Positions 43,701 to 55,121 of a stretch of DNA of 64,000 bases are shown piece after piece (position 1 is the first letter of the stretch; each line of letters opens with the position of its first letter). The position numbers and the translations under genes were made by a program. Below the pieces are notes generated by a model. That model worked only from the letters and a program-made list of their open reading frames with translations. It was not told the DNA's origin and did not search any database. This DNA is from Apostichopus japonicus. Taxonomy: Eukaryota; Echinodermata; Holothuroidea; Aspidochirotida; Stichopodidae. The DNA is taken from NCBI RefSeq assembly GCF_037975245.1, contig NC_092562.1, positions 21,655,054 through 21,719,053 on the forward strand, written 5' to 3'.

Positions 43701-46123
43701 AATGCCATCTTCCATTCATTGTTTTCTAACAGAGGCTGATTATAATCTCATTTTAGAAACATTTAATTCTCAACTTCTTACACTTTACAGTTCTCATGTG
43801 CATGTGTACTCATCATGTTACCAGCTGAATAAACCATTCAGAGTGTAGAAAAGTACAACATGACGTCTCTGTAGAAGGAAAACGTTAGCAGCCACCTGGC
43901 TTTAAGAAAGAAAAGAGAAAAGATGTGATCAGAAGTTGATAAAGGCTATATAAATTTAATAATGAAAATGCAACCAGCTACTTTTAATTTGTATTATGTT
44001 GTTTCTTTTACAGTTGCTGGCCACAGAGCTGACTTCCTGATAGCTAAAGGTAGCTGGACCGTTCTATCCGTCCGCAGGTTGATGACAGGTATAGGTCTCT
44101 TGGGCCCTGCGGTCTTTGTTCTGCTCTTTGGGTCCGTCTCCAGTGTTGCTGTCGCGATAAGGTGAGCCCGAGAATAAATCTTGCTTCTTTTAATGTAAAC
44201 CAAACACGATTGCAATGCAGCTATAAATAAAAGAAAAAAACAAACTAAAACATTTCTATAACATGTTTTAAAGACCAAAGACATTGTTATTCAGTACTTC
44301 CTTCATAGAGTTCTCATGAGCTTAAAATCTGTAAGGCATTTAAAGTTAATTCCCGATCAACCACTTTACAAGGTAGAATTACTTTTGCCTCCCACACACA
44401 GCCTTGTTCTGACTGTGCTTACAGTATCTAAGAATTTTCTGCAGCACACTTTGCCCCCACAGAACCCCTCCTTCCCCCACCCTTCTCCCACTCTGCCAAT
44501 ATTTTTTGCTGACCCCCAGGTCGAGAAGCATGGTCTAAACATGACTGTAATAACCGAGTGTATGATTAAGCCAAACGTCTTTCATGATTTTCTTATATTG
44601 TAGCAGGGGGTCATGTAACCTTGAATTCAACCATGAAATCTGAAAACTCTTTTTTCTCTTCTCAGTTATATTTCCATTTCCCTTGGTCTCTGTGCATGTA
44701 ACTCTGCTGGACACCTCAGTAACCATGGCGATGTAGCTCCACACCATTCTGGCATCACATTTGCAGTTTCGAATACTCTTGTAAGTAGGACAGGCATCAT
44801 TTCTGTGTTCAGCAATAAACTTTAAATAAATGGTAAAGGGACTTAACTTTAGATCCTGGCAGGATCTCTTCCAAAGAAGAACTGCTCTAGGCTCTGAAGA
44901 AGTTTCTGTTAAGAACGAAATGTCAGGCCCTCTGAGTTTTATAGATAATACCTACACAGGCCTTTTTGCAGTGGAATATCAGTTTGTTAACAGTTTTATC
45001 TCTCATCGATAACTTTGATATTCATAGGACATTTTCATAGCATATTTATCATGTTAAACACTACAACAGCGGATAAACTGTTGAGATTGTTTATAAAATG
45101 AAAATTTGGCTCCAACATGCAAAGATGTGTGTCAGCATGTGTACACAAAAATTTAGTATTTTCAAGATTTTAGTTGGCAAGCAAAATGTATTACCCTAAA
45201 AAGTGTTATGCAAAATGTAACCATTGAATTATACCATAATAACAGTTAGTCTTTGTAGGTGTCTGGTTCCAACTGTCTGTGTTTACAAGAAACATGAAGA
45301 CTTATTTTTGCTATTTCCAATTTTTTTGGGATACTCTGTAACACTGGAGTGGATTTTTTTTTTGGGGGGGGGAGGGGGGTGAGAGGGAGGAGGGGTGAAC
45401 AGAACTCTTCTTGTCAGTATTCATTCATTTACTTTTGGACCTCCCTCCAGATCTTCAAGTTCCAAATTATTAATTGTCGTAACAATATGTAAACTTTTCA
45501 TGCAATTTGGAGAGAAAACTTGTCAATTGTTTAGTTTCATCACTGCTCATATCAAGTTTTGAGATTGTTAAAATCCTACAATCCCTTAGACATATAAGTT
45601 GTGTGTTCGATGTGAATCTAGTGAAGGCCAACACCAACGTTTCCTCAGCATTAAATAAAACTAATCAAATAAAAAATGGGGAAAAAATGGTTCATAGTTC
45701 ATAATTTCTCTCTTTTTTTTTGTTTTTTCTATGTAACATTGCAGCGTGTCTCTACATCCCTCGTTGTCCAATCTAGCTCAATTTTATACAAAAACTATTG
45801 TAAATTCTGTCACCGGTTGAATAGATCTGGCTTGTATTGTTTGATCTGCCATGTTAAGTTTGACAGGTTATCATTGACCAGTGTAATACTGCTTTGCGCC
45901 TTGAGCACCGTTATCGGTGGATATGTATGGGCTTTATAAATCCTCAGTATTAATATTATTATTATTTCAGGCCACCCTTCCTGGTCTTACAGCTGGTCCA
46001 CTCACTGCTGCTGCCGTGGATTACTTTGGTACGTGGACTCCAGTCTTCCTTGGGGTATCTCTTGTCAATGTAGTAGGTGCAATAGTTTACATATCAGAGA
46101 GCTCAGCTAGTCAAGTTTTATGA
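40529..46123 (+). CDS. SLC17-type MFS anion transporter, complete 7-exon gene
   Basis: Seven exons with GT-AG borders join in frame to 1212 nt, 403 residues, compared with about 400-500 for the family. Multiple hydrophobic segments fit the 12-helix major facilitator fold. SLC17 (anion:cation symporter) marks are clear: the first helix with DRVIMPIAIVPMS, the loop 2-3 motif GGKAAQRFGGR, and RIILGFAEGFCLP (R102, G106, E109, P114), the R-x3-G-x2-E-G-x3-P signature. The second half has TWLPTYLQKTLGAN, AGHRADFL and GITFAVSNTLATLPG. SLC17 members carry phosphate, sialic acid, glutamate or nucleotides across plasma, lysosomal or vesicle membranes. The sequence recalls SLC17A9 and plant ANTR proteins, but the substrate cannot be read from it. 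The usual Asp of the ADR loop motif is Gln here. The chosen ATG has A at -3; an untranslated exon probably precedes it. Confidence 0.9.
41526..41798 (+). CDS. SLC17-type gene, exon 2
   Basis: Residues 59-149. Loop motif VLGGKAAQRFGGR, helices 3-5 and the RIILGFAEGFCLP signature. Acceptor TCTATAG, donor GTG/GTAAGA, phase 0. Confidence 0.93.
41799..42466 (+). other. Intron 2 of the SLC17-type gene
   Basis: Holds a diverged copy of the TGACCT-type repeat (about 41975-42130, opposite orientation to that at 12.2 kb) with a perfect AGGTCAAAGGTCA at 41980-41992. A C-rich tract follows at 42327-42345. Confidence 0.65.
42467..42607 (+). CDS. SLC17-type gene, exon 3
   Basis: Residues 150-196: ICPYMSWPNMFYTFGAIGLV, a long helix ending in WFMLYSKNMES, then the charged central loop. 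Acceptor TTATAG, donor AAAAG/GTGGGC, phase 0. Confidence 0.92.
42950..43157 (+). CDS. SLC17-type gene, exon 4
   Basis: Residues 197-265 plus one base. SWRSYLSHRPLWAIYTAHFC and STWLPTYLQKTLGAN are typical of the second half of SLC17 proteins. Acceptor TTTGTAG after a long T tract, donor GTAG/GTGAGA. Confidence 0.93.
43158..44013 (+). other. Intron 4 of the SLC17-type gene
   Basis: Contains a TTTA/TTTG microsatellite (43255-43320), a 17-base C run (43347-43363), a CT repeat followed by a 13-base C run (43613-43655), and GGCTATATAAATTTAATAATG-like sequence near 43945 resembling a LINE/SINE 3' end. Confidence 0.6.
44014..44161 (+). CDS. SLC17-type gene, exon 5
   Basis: Residues 266-314 plus two bases: VAGHRADFLIAKG, VRRLMTGIGLLGPAVFVLLF. 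Acceptor TTTTACAG, donor ATAAG/GTGAGC. Confidence 0.93.
44666..44780 (+). CDS. SLC17-type gene, exon 6
   Basis: Residues 315-353: SLGLCACNSAGHLSNHGDVA and SGITFAVSNTL. The latter matches the conserved penultimate-helix region of SLC17 proteins. Acceptor CTTCTCAG, donor CTT/GTAAGT, phase 0. Confidence 0.93.
44781..45970 (+). other. Intron 6 of the SLC17-type gene
   Basis: Holds a T9 then G-rich tract at 45355-45395 and ends in a LINE/SINE-like 3' tail described separately. No gene seen. Confidence 0.5.
45884..45968 (+). mobile_element. LINE/SINE-type 3' tail forming exon 7 acceptor tract
   Basis: The sequence TGCTTTGCGCCTTGAGCACC, then GGGCTTTATAAAT and a run of ATT triplets (ATTAATATTATTATTATTT), is the familiar 3' end of L2-like LINEs and their SINEs in aquatic animals. 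The ATT tail runs directly into CAG/GCCACC, the acceptor of exon 7. The 5' end of the element is unclear, perhaps near 45740. Confidence 0.65.
45971..46123 (+). CDS. SLC17-type gene, exon 7 and stop
   Basis: Residues 354-403 and TGA: ATLPGLTAGPLTAAAVDYFG, then the last helix VFLGVSLVNVVGAIVYI and a short polar tail ending QVL. Acceptor ATTTCAG. Confidence 0.93.
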   Translation, partial: ATLPGLTAGPLTAAAVDYFGTWTPVFLGVSLVNVVGAIVYISESSASQVL

Positions 46124-46448
46124 GCACCGATTGCGCAGACGGTACTTGCGATATTTTATACTCGTTTTGTTTCTTTTTCTATTTTTTTTTCTTTTTTTTT
46201 GTGTGACTTTATGAGGTACTGTTTTCCACATTCTATTCATCTTTCTTTCAAGAAAGTAGGAAATTCTGTAAGATTTTCGGTAATTTTTTTCGTGTCTGTG
46301 GTTGACAGACAGTGAAGAGCTAGTTTGGTATCTGACGTATTGAAATAATATGGGTCTGTTTGTATGCAGAGCACTCTGGAGAGGGATAGCCAAGACATAT
46401 ACCACCGTAATGGCTGTTAAACCTAAGGTTGCTAGTTTGAAACAGAAT

Positions 46449-46454
46449 ATTAAA
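46449..46454 (+). promoter_or_regulatory. Possible polyadenylation signal ATTAAA
   Basis: ATTAAA 326 bases after the transporter stop codon. A canonical AATAAA lies at 47293-47298, beyond the 22-bp array; if that one is used the array would be in the 3' untranslated region. Confidence 0.3.
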
Positions 46455-46676
46455 CTGGATTCTTCTTTAACCTTTTTTTTTATTGAAGGATAAGTCGATA
46501 GCGAAACTCACCGTAACTTGAGTGTCTCAGCTATGGTTATATTTCAGAAAAGATAAAAGTGCTTTGGAATGTTGATGGCAGAGAGCAAAGCACTGCAGGG
46601 GCCATCCTATCCATCATTGGGTAGTGCTAGCTTGGATGCTATGTCCTTGAAAGTTCACTTTTTGACAACTTTGAAA

Positions 46677-47160
46677 TATGAGTGCCATAAACTACATATA
46701 TGAGTACCATAACCTACATGTGTGAGTACCACAACCTACATATAGGAGTACCACAAACTACATGTATGAGTACCATAACCTACATGTATGAGTACCATAA
46801 CCTACATATATTAGTACCATAACCTACATATATGAGTACCATAACATACATGTATGAGTATCATAACCTACATGTATTAGTACCATAACCTACATGTGTG
46901 AGTACCACAACCTACATATAGGCGTACCACAAACTACATGTATGAGTATCATAACCTACATAAATGAGTACCACAACCTACATATATGAGTACCATAACC
47001 TACATGTATGAGTACCAACACCTACATATATGAGTACCATAACCTACATGTATGAGTACCATAACCTACATGTATGAGTACCACAACCTACATGTATGAG
47101 TACCATAACCTACATGTATGAGTACCATAACCTACATATGTGAGTACCAAAAACCTTCAT
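46677..47160 (+). repeat. 22-bp minisatellite, ~22 units
   Basis: Unit GTATGAGTACCATAACCTAC plus AT, about 22 consecutive copies with one to three changes each. A block of variant units (TGTGAGTACCACAAC, then ATAGGAGTACCACAAAC, then GTATGAG) occurs near the start and again eight units later with GGC for GGA, showing higher-order duplication. Confidence 0.93.
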
Positions 47161-48732
47161 ATTTATATGAAGCATATGAATTTATAACCTACATGCATTA
47201 GTATCTTGACCCTAAGTTGCATCAGTTAGAACCATAATTGCATGTATGATTCTATTCCATTTCAGGTTCAATCCTAAATTGAGATTTTTCACAATAAAAG
47301 TACAGATATTTTAACCCATAGCCATTACCTGCTTTAGAATGGTATCTTATGAAATAAGCTTCTGGGGCTTTTCAAAAGTAGAAAGAAGCTGTCGTGATAA
47401 AACAATATCCTTAGGTCGTTACTAAGCACATAGAGGACAATGGTATATTTAACGAGATCTGTCTGAAGTTAAAAAGGTATTTTAAATACTGCTTTGTATA
47501 ATTTCTATCAATGTTGTAAATATTTTTGCAGACAAGGATTTGGTTCAGCAGCCTTTCATATTGTTTGTTTTTGTCCAATTCATTGTCTTGTTTCATTATC
47601 ATTTAATACACAAAGTTTTGCTACTATTCTCCCACCTCTTATTGCCTTTTCAATGGTTAGTAACAGAACCCACAAGTTTTGGTTCTTAATTAAATTCATG
47701 GAGTGTATATTCAGTTTACACTATAGAAAGTTTTGAAATAACAACAAGCAAGACATTTTTTATCAGTGATAATACCTGTTTGTGGGTCACATATCAAGGA
47801 AAGATTGATGAAAACCCATATTGTCCAATTTAACCAAAATTCTACAACTTCACTAAATTCTAGGCAAAAAACGGTTTGTCAAGTTTGAGCAAGAGCTCGT
47901 ATTCTAACACCTTGTCTTCTGGTGATCCCATCCCATAGTAGTAATCTATACAATGTGAGGATGTAAATGTCTTCTTTTGTCCCACAAAAAAATTTGATAA
48001 TAAATGCCAAGTTTTAGGGATTGATTTTCCAACTTTTGTCAATTGATAATTTTTTCTTCATATCTAACTGACCTGGCATATCAGAAGGTTTTGTTTTGTT
48101 TGTCCAGATTGCAATAATTTGCCATTAATTTTTCTGTTGTTTTTCATTTATTTTAGTTTTATTATAGCAAACTGCTCTTATGACTAAACCAAGGCAGTGT
48201 TTGCAAAGGGTATAAAAAGCATAAACAGAATTTTCCTTAGAGGCAGACTTACAGACTAAATAGGTTCCTTCATCTTTTATTGTTTTCATAACTCACGTTT
48301 CTTTTGCAATTGGCCTTGTTTGAGAGAAAAGGATAAATCAGAAAAACTAAGGAAATAAGTCAAATTTCATATCATGTTTGAATAGTCCAATTCATTTGTC
48401 CTGTATGTTACTTTCTTAGTCTTTTCTGGAGATTGGAGGTAGAGATGGTGAGGTGCAACCACTTATTTTTTTATCACTATGTATTTATTGTGGTTTTTTT
48501 CTTGGGGGGGGGGGGGGATTATTCACTTACTGTACAACTGATTCTAATAAAACCTGAAATTTATTTAACCATTCTTTGAAACAATAAAATAAAAGGCATA
48601 AAAGACAATTAATATTGCTTTGTATTTATTTCTGGTACTGTTGATCTTTCTCTGACAGAGGACTTCAAGTTGCTGGTTATCTTTCATAACCATACTCCAC
48701 TTCCTATGAGTCAGTAGGGAGCAAGTACACAG

Positions 48733-48886
48733 CCAGTTGGGACGATTTGTTATTGCTAATACCTCTCTAAACTGTCCTCCCATTTCATGCTTCAAAGCAC
48801 TGGTATTGACAGTACAAACAGTTCCTACCCTTTATCTGATAGAAACATGATATTCATACTGCTCGTACTGACAATACGAGGGCTCT
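48733..48886 (+). repeat. Dispersed repeat family B, copy 1
   Basis: Matches 55884-56041 along its length: CCAGTTGGGACGATTT, ACTGTCCTCCCAT, CAGTACAAACAGTT, CTGATAGAAACATGATATTC, ACTGCTCGTACTGACA and a GGGCTCTG end. Family not identified. Confidence 0.8.
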
Positions 48887-48944
48887 GAAGCACGAACATG
48901 ACAATACAGTATTGAAAAAATTGTCCTTACTGGGTGAAGTAGAA

Positions 48945-49140
48945 CCAAGTCAGGCCCAAGGGAAATTATGTCATCTGACCCCTATTTGAAGTTTTCCTTA
49001 ATTATATTATGAAATGAGGATACGTTATTCTGTATGCAATATTTTCTACGGCCCAGAACGGACTCTGGGCCTGGTCTGTATACCCATAACCCCTTTCCTT
49101 CCCTCCCCCATCCCTTCACCTTCTAGCCTGGCCTGTAAGA
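48945..49140 (+). repeat. Dispersed repeat family A, copy 3
   Basis: AAGTCAGGCCCAAGGGAAAT, TATGTCATCTGACC, TTCCTTAATTATATTATGAAA and a C-rich end follow the family order. More diverged than the other copies. Confidence 0.5.
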
Positions 49141-52100
49141 AGGTATTTATGACGTTTGTAGGTTTGACTGTGATACCTTTATTCAGGGATTTAAAAGCAA
49201 GGAGAGAAGAGATTTATAATGTGACGAAGATGTGGAGTAAGGAAAGTATGTGGAAATGTTGCTCAGTATTATGGATCAACAATAATCAGTCCTAATTTCA
49301 ACAACACTCGACCACGACAAAGTTGTAGATGAGATCGGGAGGGGATAATGAGGGGGCTGGCTGTTGCTCTGTCTCCGAGGTGAATCGGTTTCACACCCAT
49401 CATAATTACACACAAATATTGGTTGGTTCTTTTGAACCTGACCATAGCTTCTAGGTTTCTAACGAAGATTCCTTTTAAGGGTGTATCGGACAAAAAATCA
49501 ATTGGGTGTGGTGCTATGGATTGGGAGGGAAGGAAGATTCTGAAAATTCCATTCCATGCACTACACCTATGGTTAATGGTAAGAAGAGGAGGGGGTGGGG
49601 GAGGGGTAGTTTTATTCGATTTATAACAGTCTGTTACATATCAAATTAATTTGATACCTAAAATTTCTCCTTTCCATTTCTTCAGTTACCAATATTTATC
49701 AATCCAGAACAGACTCAATGCGTTTTACTTTCAAGTAATGCTTGAGTGTCCTGCCCATTACATTAGTCGACCTGATAAAACCTGCTAACTTCCGTTTAAA
49801 ACTCACTGAAACGTGGCAAATTCTTTGTCTTCCTTCTATAAATTCTCGCAAACTAGGACCATGTTGTTTTTTAATTTCGTGGAAGTTCATTGCCAATATT
49901 GATCCTGTTTTCATTTGTTTTGTTTTTAAAGTTCATGCATCCAATTATATTTGCACTTCAAATAGTCAATAAAGAGGTCGAAGAAAGAAAAGAAGCTAAA
50001 CTAAACTGTTCTACACATTGGGATATATTTCCCTCATAAAATTTCAAAGTAAGGATAAAAAATAAGAGGAACACGTGTTTGGAATAAAGGATATATTAAC
50101 GTAAAATCTCTAGTGGTATTATTGAAAGACCATATGGGTTTATTGGTAAATGATTTCACTAAAATGGTTGAACACCTGTTGGCAATAATGTCATTTCTGA
50201 AGAAAGTGGAGTACGTTCATTTGCTGTACGTGCTGTATACATGGTTCAACTAAGAAAGGGACTTTCTAACACATGGGCCTAATGTTACCATGTCGAGTGC
50301 GTTTCCTCCACAGTATACAATTTTCATAACGATATCCATACTATAAAGTTGTAAATAAATGGATTTCACAGTGTCTAACAATCAATGATTATTCAGATAC
50401 CAGGGTGAAAGAATAAGATTTATTTAACATGAACGAAACATCTACAAATCATGGAAAGTCATCGACCGCAAATAATCAAGGTGACAATTTGAACATACGT
50501 TTGAATTAAACGTCTGTAAGTTCTTTGAAACCAAAGTGTGGCTGTGGGAAAAGGTCCGATCTATAGAGATGAGGGGGAGGGGAGGAGGGTGGTAACATCT
50601 TCGACGGGACACTAGACCACTTGAGACTTAGATTTTTAGAGCATACTACAAAATCACCTCAAAACTTACCAACAGCGTGAATCATCTGTGCATTCTGCTC
50701 TAAACATTCCAGTGTTGGAGTGCACAAAAATGCATTGGCAGTTATACATTAGTTTTCTTAATGTCTCAATAACGGGGCGATATTTTATCAGCGTGGGGGG
50801 GGGGGGGGGGGGCACTTCTTAAGTTCAAACTTGGGGCACTTTTCATTTTAAAATGGGGACTTTGAGACATTAAAAAACAAAACCTGGGCTCCGCCGTCTC
50901 TGTTCCCAGTTACCTCATACAGTACTTTTGCATTCACGACTTTCAGACATTGTTCCGAAGTAGTGCCGCCAAGTGGGTTGGGGTGATCAGAGCCGCTCTG
51001 GAAGTGAGTACTTAGATCGATTTACTCTCCATCCCCCCCCCCCCCCCATCAAGATTATCTTGGTAAAGAATATTTACAACGAGTTGAAACATTTAAGCAG
51101 TATAATAAGAACCCAGAAGCTTTCGTGTGTAAGTTTATACATTTATTCTGGTTTTGTCATTTAAATGAAATTTCTTAATTCATATGTTAACTACCTCTGG
51201 TTAGTGGTTTTGACTTCCCAGAGCCAATATTTTGATAGCAGTTATAAAATAAAATATGAGAAACTATTGTGTATTTTCTATTGTGTGGTTCTTTGAAAGG
51301 ACTTGCTATTGAATAATCATCCATATCTTTATTTTCGTGTATTGTTGTCGTTAACAGTGAACCAAATAGAAAAGTTTTATCTTGAGGTTTTTTGAAAATA
51401 TTTTTTATATATACATATTTTTTATATAAGACTTGGTTAGTTGGTCGGATTATACTATATTTTCATTCTCTCTAATAAATGTTATTTTGTCCTTTGGCAT
51501 GAACGAAAATAGTTCTTCCCAAGACTGCCAAAATCATTTTCATCTCAAGGACTTTTGATACTTACTGCAAGTTCTCTTCAAAAAGAGTTTAATTTCGCAT
51601 TGAGTGTAACAACTGGAATATGTCGCTGGTGAGGAGGGGAATTAGAAAAGAGGGTACGTGTGTAGTCAGTCCTCCAGAAAGTTAGATGTAATATGATGCA
51701 TGAAAACAATAGTTTTGTTTCTAAGAACGTTTAAATATGGTGGGACAGTGTCTAAAGAGATTATAGGCTATACGCATGGAGGTATAGGCTATATATATAT
51801 AGATATGTGTGTGTGAGGTAAATTATACTTTACTTTCAGTTTTCTAGATCAATAATTTTAAAGAAGGGAGTATTTGACAGCCGAAAGCCGAGTGTATAGA
51901 AATGGAGTTACATCAGAAACAATGAAACCGTGCATATCAGGGTTATTGGGCTATTGCTCTACCTGGCTAAGTAGCGTGCGCGGTTGCTTTCTCAATCTCC
52001 AGGAGAAATCTACGGTTTTCCCATCTGAAAAAATATTCCAAAGATATCATATGTGTGGCAGTTTATACCTTTATGATATAACTAGGCCAGTGACCTACCG

Positions 52101-52469
52101 TGGCGTCAGCCTTATGTCTGTAGTGTGTGAACAGCAATAAACAGCATTCAACAGGAAACTGGTCAGTGCATGATGAAGCTGCAATATGGTAAATGGCACA
52201 GTTGCGTGTAGTTTTGGAAATCACGTGACACTTGGAAAGGGTACCCTATGGACAATGCATACGGGCGGTGGGTGGAGTGGGGGAGGAGGCAATGCGTATC
52301 GCCTGCTCGTGTTCCCAGAGCCTGCATGTCAACCAATAACTTTCTTACTTTTCTACTCGAAATATCAAGTTTTGACTCTGAGAATTGAAACTTCGACTGG
52401 TTCTTCCATTCTTTTCATACAATAAGTCAATATTTCGACAGTATTTTATGCCACAATCAGCGGCTCAGC

Positions 52470-52650
52470 ACGGTGGAGCCCTTGACCGGCAGAACTATGT
52501 CACCGGGCCCAAAGCAATTTGCACTCTTTCCTTTCTTCCTTAAGTATTTTATGAAAATGTAAATAAACTATTCTTTATCCCATATTTTTCACGGTACCCT
52601 CCATATTTTTCTGGGTCCCCTCGTTGACCCGGGCATTGGTGCTGTATCAC
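52470..52650 (+). repeat. Dispersed repeat family A, copy 4
   Basis: TGACCGGCAGAACTATGTCA, CTTCCTTAAGTATTTTATGA, AATAAA and GGGTCCCCTCGTTGACCCGG are in the same order as at 23640-23790, including the downstream GGG(C/T)CCCC...GACCC block. Confidence 0.6.
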
Positions 52651-53394
52651 CTTGCACTCCCCCATCTGCGTGTCACCATCATTCTTCACCAAGGGATAAA
52701 ATAATCGTGGCGATCGTAACTGTAACGTGTTTAACAGGCAAAATGAATTCAACACGTGTAAATAACATTATGAAGTAGCTTGCCCACTATAGTTATCCGG
52801 TATAGCAGTGCCATTTATGTTTATAGAAGCTGCCACGCACTATATATGTAAAGGTTACCAAACACCAACGAAAACAAATTAATCTTAAATTGATATACCA
52901 CGCCAGCAATTGACATAAAAAAAGCGTTGAAATCAAATATTGAATGAGTTACTAAAATAAGTCAACTGTTCAACCCTCATTCGTATTTGAAAAAAAAAAC
53001 GGCCGATAATGCATGACCAGAGTACGACTTGAATAGGGGCCCGGGGAGAACAGGACAGGACTGGAGTTTCTCCCTTCTTTAAATAAATATTTTACATTTC
53101 TCGTACATGAATATTCACCTGTATGTATAGTAGCCTATAGAAATTCGTCCCATGGAAATTCGAGGCACAAATCAACAGACATATTTCAATGCTAATTTAT
53201 TTAGGCCTATCTAATAAATTACGGACATCACGTGACGATTACAGCCATGAACATTTGACGCTTGCATACTACATTCCACTACATTTGTTCACGAGATTGG
53301 GCCTCCCATCTCAACCCCCCCCCCCCACCCCACACCAATCATAATCAGGTGCGTATCCAGGGGGGGCGTTGGGGGCGCGCGCCCCCCGGGTAAG

Positions 53395-53522
53395 GAAAAG
53401 AGGAGAGAAAAAAAAGAGAAGAAAAAAGGGAAAAGGAGGGGAAAAAAGAAAAGGAGGAGAGGAAGGAAGAGAAAAGAGAAAGAAAAAAGAGAGAAAAAGG
53501 AGAAAACGAGGGAGAAGAAGAT
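53395..53522 (+). repeat. Polypurine tract (~130 bp of A/G)
   Basis: Almost pure A and G (AAGGAAAAGAGGAGAG style) directly inside the left TIR of the composite element. Minus-strand open frames here encode only S, F, L and P and are not genes. Confidence 0.9.
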
Positions 53523-53865
53523 AGCCAAGCCCTCGGGAAGAGAAAGATCCCTATTATATACACAGGGTAGCCAGTGACAGATCAAGGATTACGGAGGGGG
53601 TGTGCGCCTCACCCTACCCCTTACCCCGACAACTCCATGTTTGACGTTTCCGTTTTTCCTCTCTCACTAATGTACTTGAACTCGACCGAGTCGTCGGGGA
53701 ACATAACGCATTTCGGGAAGGGGGCGACCGCCCCCCCCCCCCGAGCAAATTTTCTTTATGACATCGCTAGTAATTTCAAAATAGACAATGCTTAGATGCA
53801 ACTTACAAGGCCTGGGAAGTGTCATTTCCAGCGATCTGGGAGGCATTTTCGGCCCAAATTTTTCT

Positions 53866-53909
53866 TGTACGCTTCGCGCCAACTCATGGTGGCGCTTCGC
53901 TTAGATAGT
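53866..53909 (+). repeat. 44-bp subterminal hairpin motif, copy 3
   Basis: TGTACGCTTCGCGCCAACTC, then GGCGCTTCGCTTAGATAGT. Both CTCCGC blocks carry the same C-to-T change to CTTCGC, so the two half-motifs changed together or were inherited as a variant. Confidence 0.85.
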
Positions 53910-54061
53910 TTGCCTACAGGCTTCGCCCTCCCTTGGCAATTAATCGCTACACGCCTGTTCGAATTTGTAAAGCAAAGAGCAAATATAACATCATATCAAT
54001 GAGCATTGAAATGCATGTTCCACGATGTACAGCCTCAAAAACTGTCAATGTGTGTAGTCAA

Positions 54062-54492
54062 AGGCGTAGGAGCCAGATTGGATTTGGGGGCTGTAATGAC
54101 TTGCCCGAAAAAAAAGCCAAAATTTTTCGCGCGCGAATCGCGCATTCAACATGTTGATGCCAATATCATATAGGCAAGATCGCTCATTACATTGTATGGC
54201 ATCGTGTACCGCACGGTCCGTCAAAGTTGCACAGTATACCGCCGGATGCTAATGTAAACAACCAAATGTCTAGTGTAGATGGAGAAAAACCATACAGATC
54301 CATTTATGTCAAAACTCTCTTTTACAGTAGTAATGTCGGCCAAGCTTACAACTTTATTTCAATTACCAAGGAGATCATTTTAAGCTATTCATTGCTATTT
54401 ATTTTTCTTTCAGTAGGTGCCCAAAAAAAATGGGAAAACAATTGGGGGGGGGCTGCAGCCCCCGCCTCCTACGGGACCTACGCCTATGAGTG
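54062..54492. mobile_element. Inner MITE-like insertion
   Basis: Left AAAGGCGTAGGAGCCAG with GGGGGCTG, right CAGCCCCCGCCTCCTACGGG with CCTACGCCTATG; imperfect inverted repeats. No coding frame. Boundaries are approximate and the target duplication is unclear. Confidence 0.55.
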
Positions 54493-55077
54493 AAGTGTTC
54501 GGTTTCGATATACCTGATATCGGAAATATCTGCTATTTTTCTGTTCCTTCAACCAAGTTTTGTAAAAGCCATTATAAGAGGTTGCAATATTTCTACACCA
54601 ATAAATTAACTGTGTCTGAATTTTAGAAAATTTCCTCACCAACATTCTTCATCATACTTTCCTCTACTCTTTCAATTTTGACCGGTCTGTTAGGGGTTCA
54701 AGGAGGTTTTTCTATATTGGTTGTCTATAGATTGAATTTTGTGCAACATTATGGCTATGTTTTCAAGTGATTTTATTCACGAGAAAAGTGAATTTTCAAA
54801 TTCTCAACAAGTAATGGGCTTAAAACCTTCAAAAGTGGGGCTTTCGGATATTGTGGGCCGTGACGTAGAATAACCTACAAAAGCAATCATCCATAGGACA
54901 TGCAATCAGGTCGAACATGATGTGTGACTGGTGACAATCTTCAAAAAGGTTATGGATGGAAAAAACTTTTGGGAAATACTTGGTTCTCAGGCAAAAGTCT
55001 ACATCTGGTTGCTCATTTCCAAGCCCGAGAAGTGCCATTTCCGGTGATCTGGGGGGTATCAAAACCAAAAATTTTCT

Positions 55078-55121
55078 TGTACGCTCCGCGCCAACCGATG
55101 GTGGCGCTCCGCTTAGATAGT
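55078..55121 (+). repeat. 44-bp subterminal hairpin motif, copy 4
   Basis: Same motif as at 34834, 35169 and 53866; here it sits about 40 bp inside the right end of the composite element, next to CGCGCCCCCCGGGTTAG. Confidence 0.85.

Larger units (their letters stand above)
47161..53345. other. Intergenic, repeats only
   Basis: No supported exon. Contains poly-G/poly-C runs (48504-48517, 50795-50812, 51033-51047, 53315-53326) and copies of dispersed repeats A and B. A 71-codon minus-strand frame at 49699-49914 has protein-like composition but no recognised family. Confidence 0.45.

Noticed and set aside
49699-49914. 71-codon minus-strand frame with a basic composition
   Set aside because: Single short frame without domain, splice partner or repeat relatives.
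53289-53585. Minus-strand frames rich in Ser, Phe and Leu
   Set aside because: Translation of the polypurine tract in the composite transposon.
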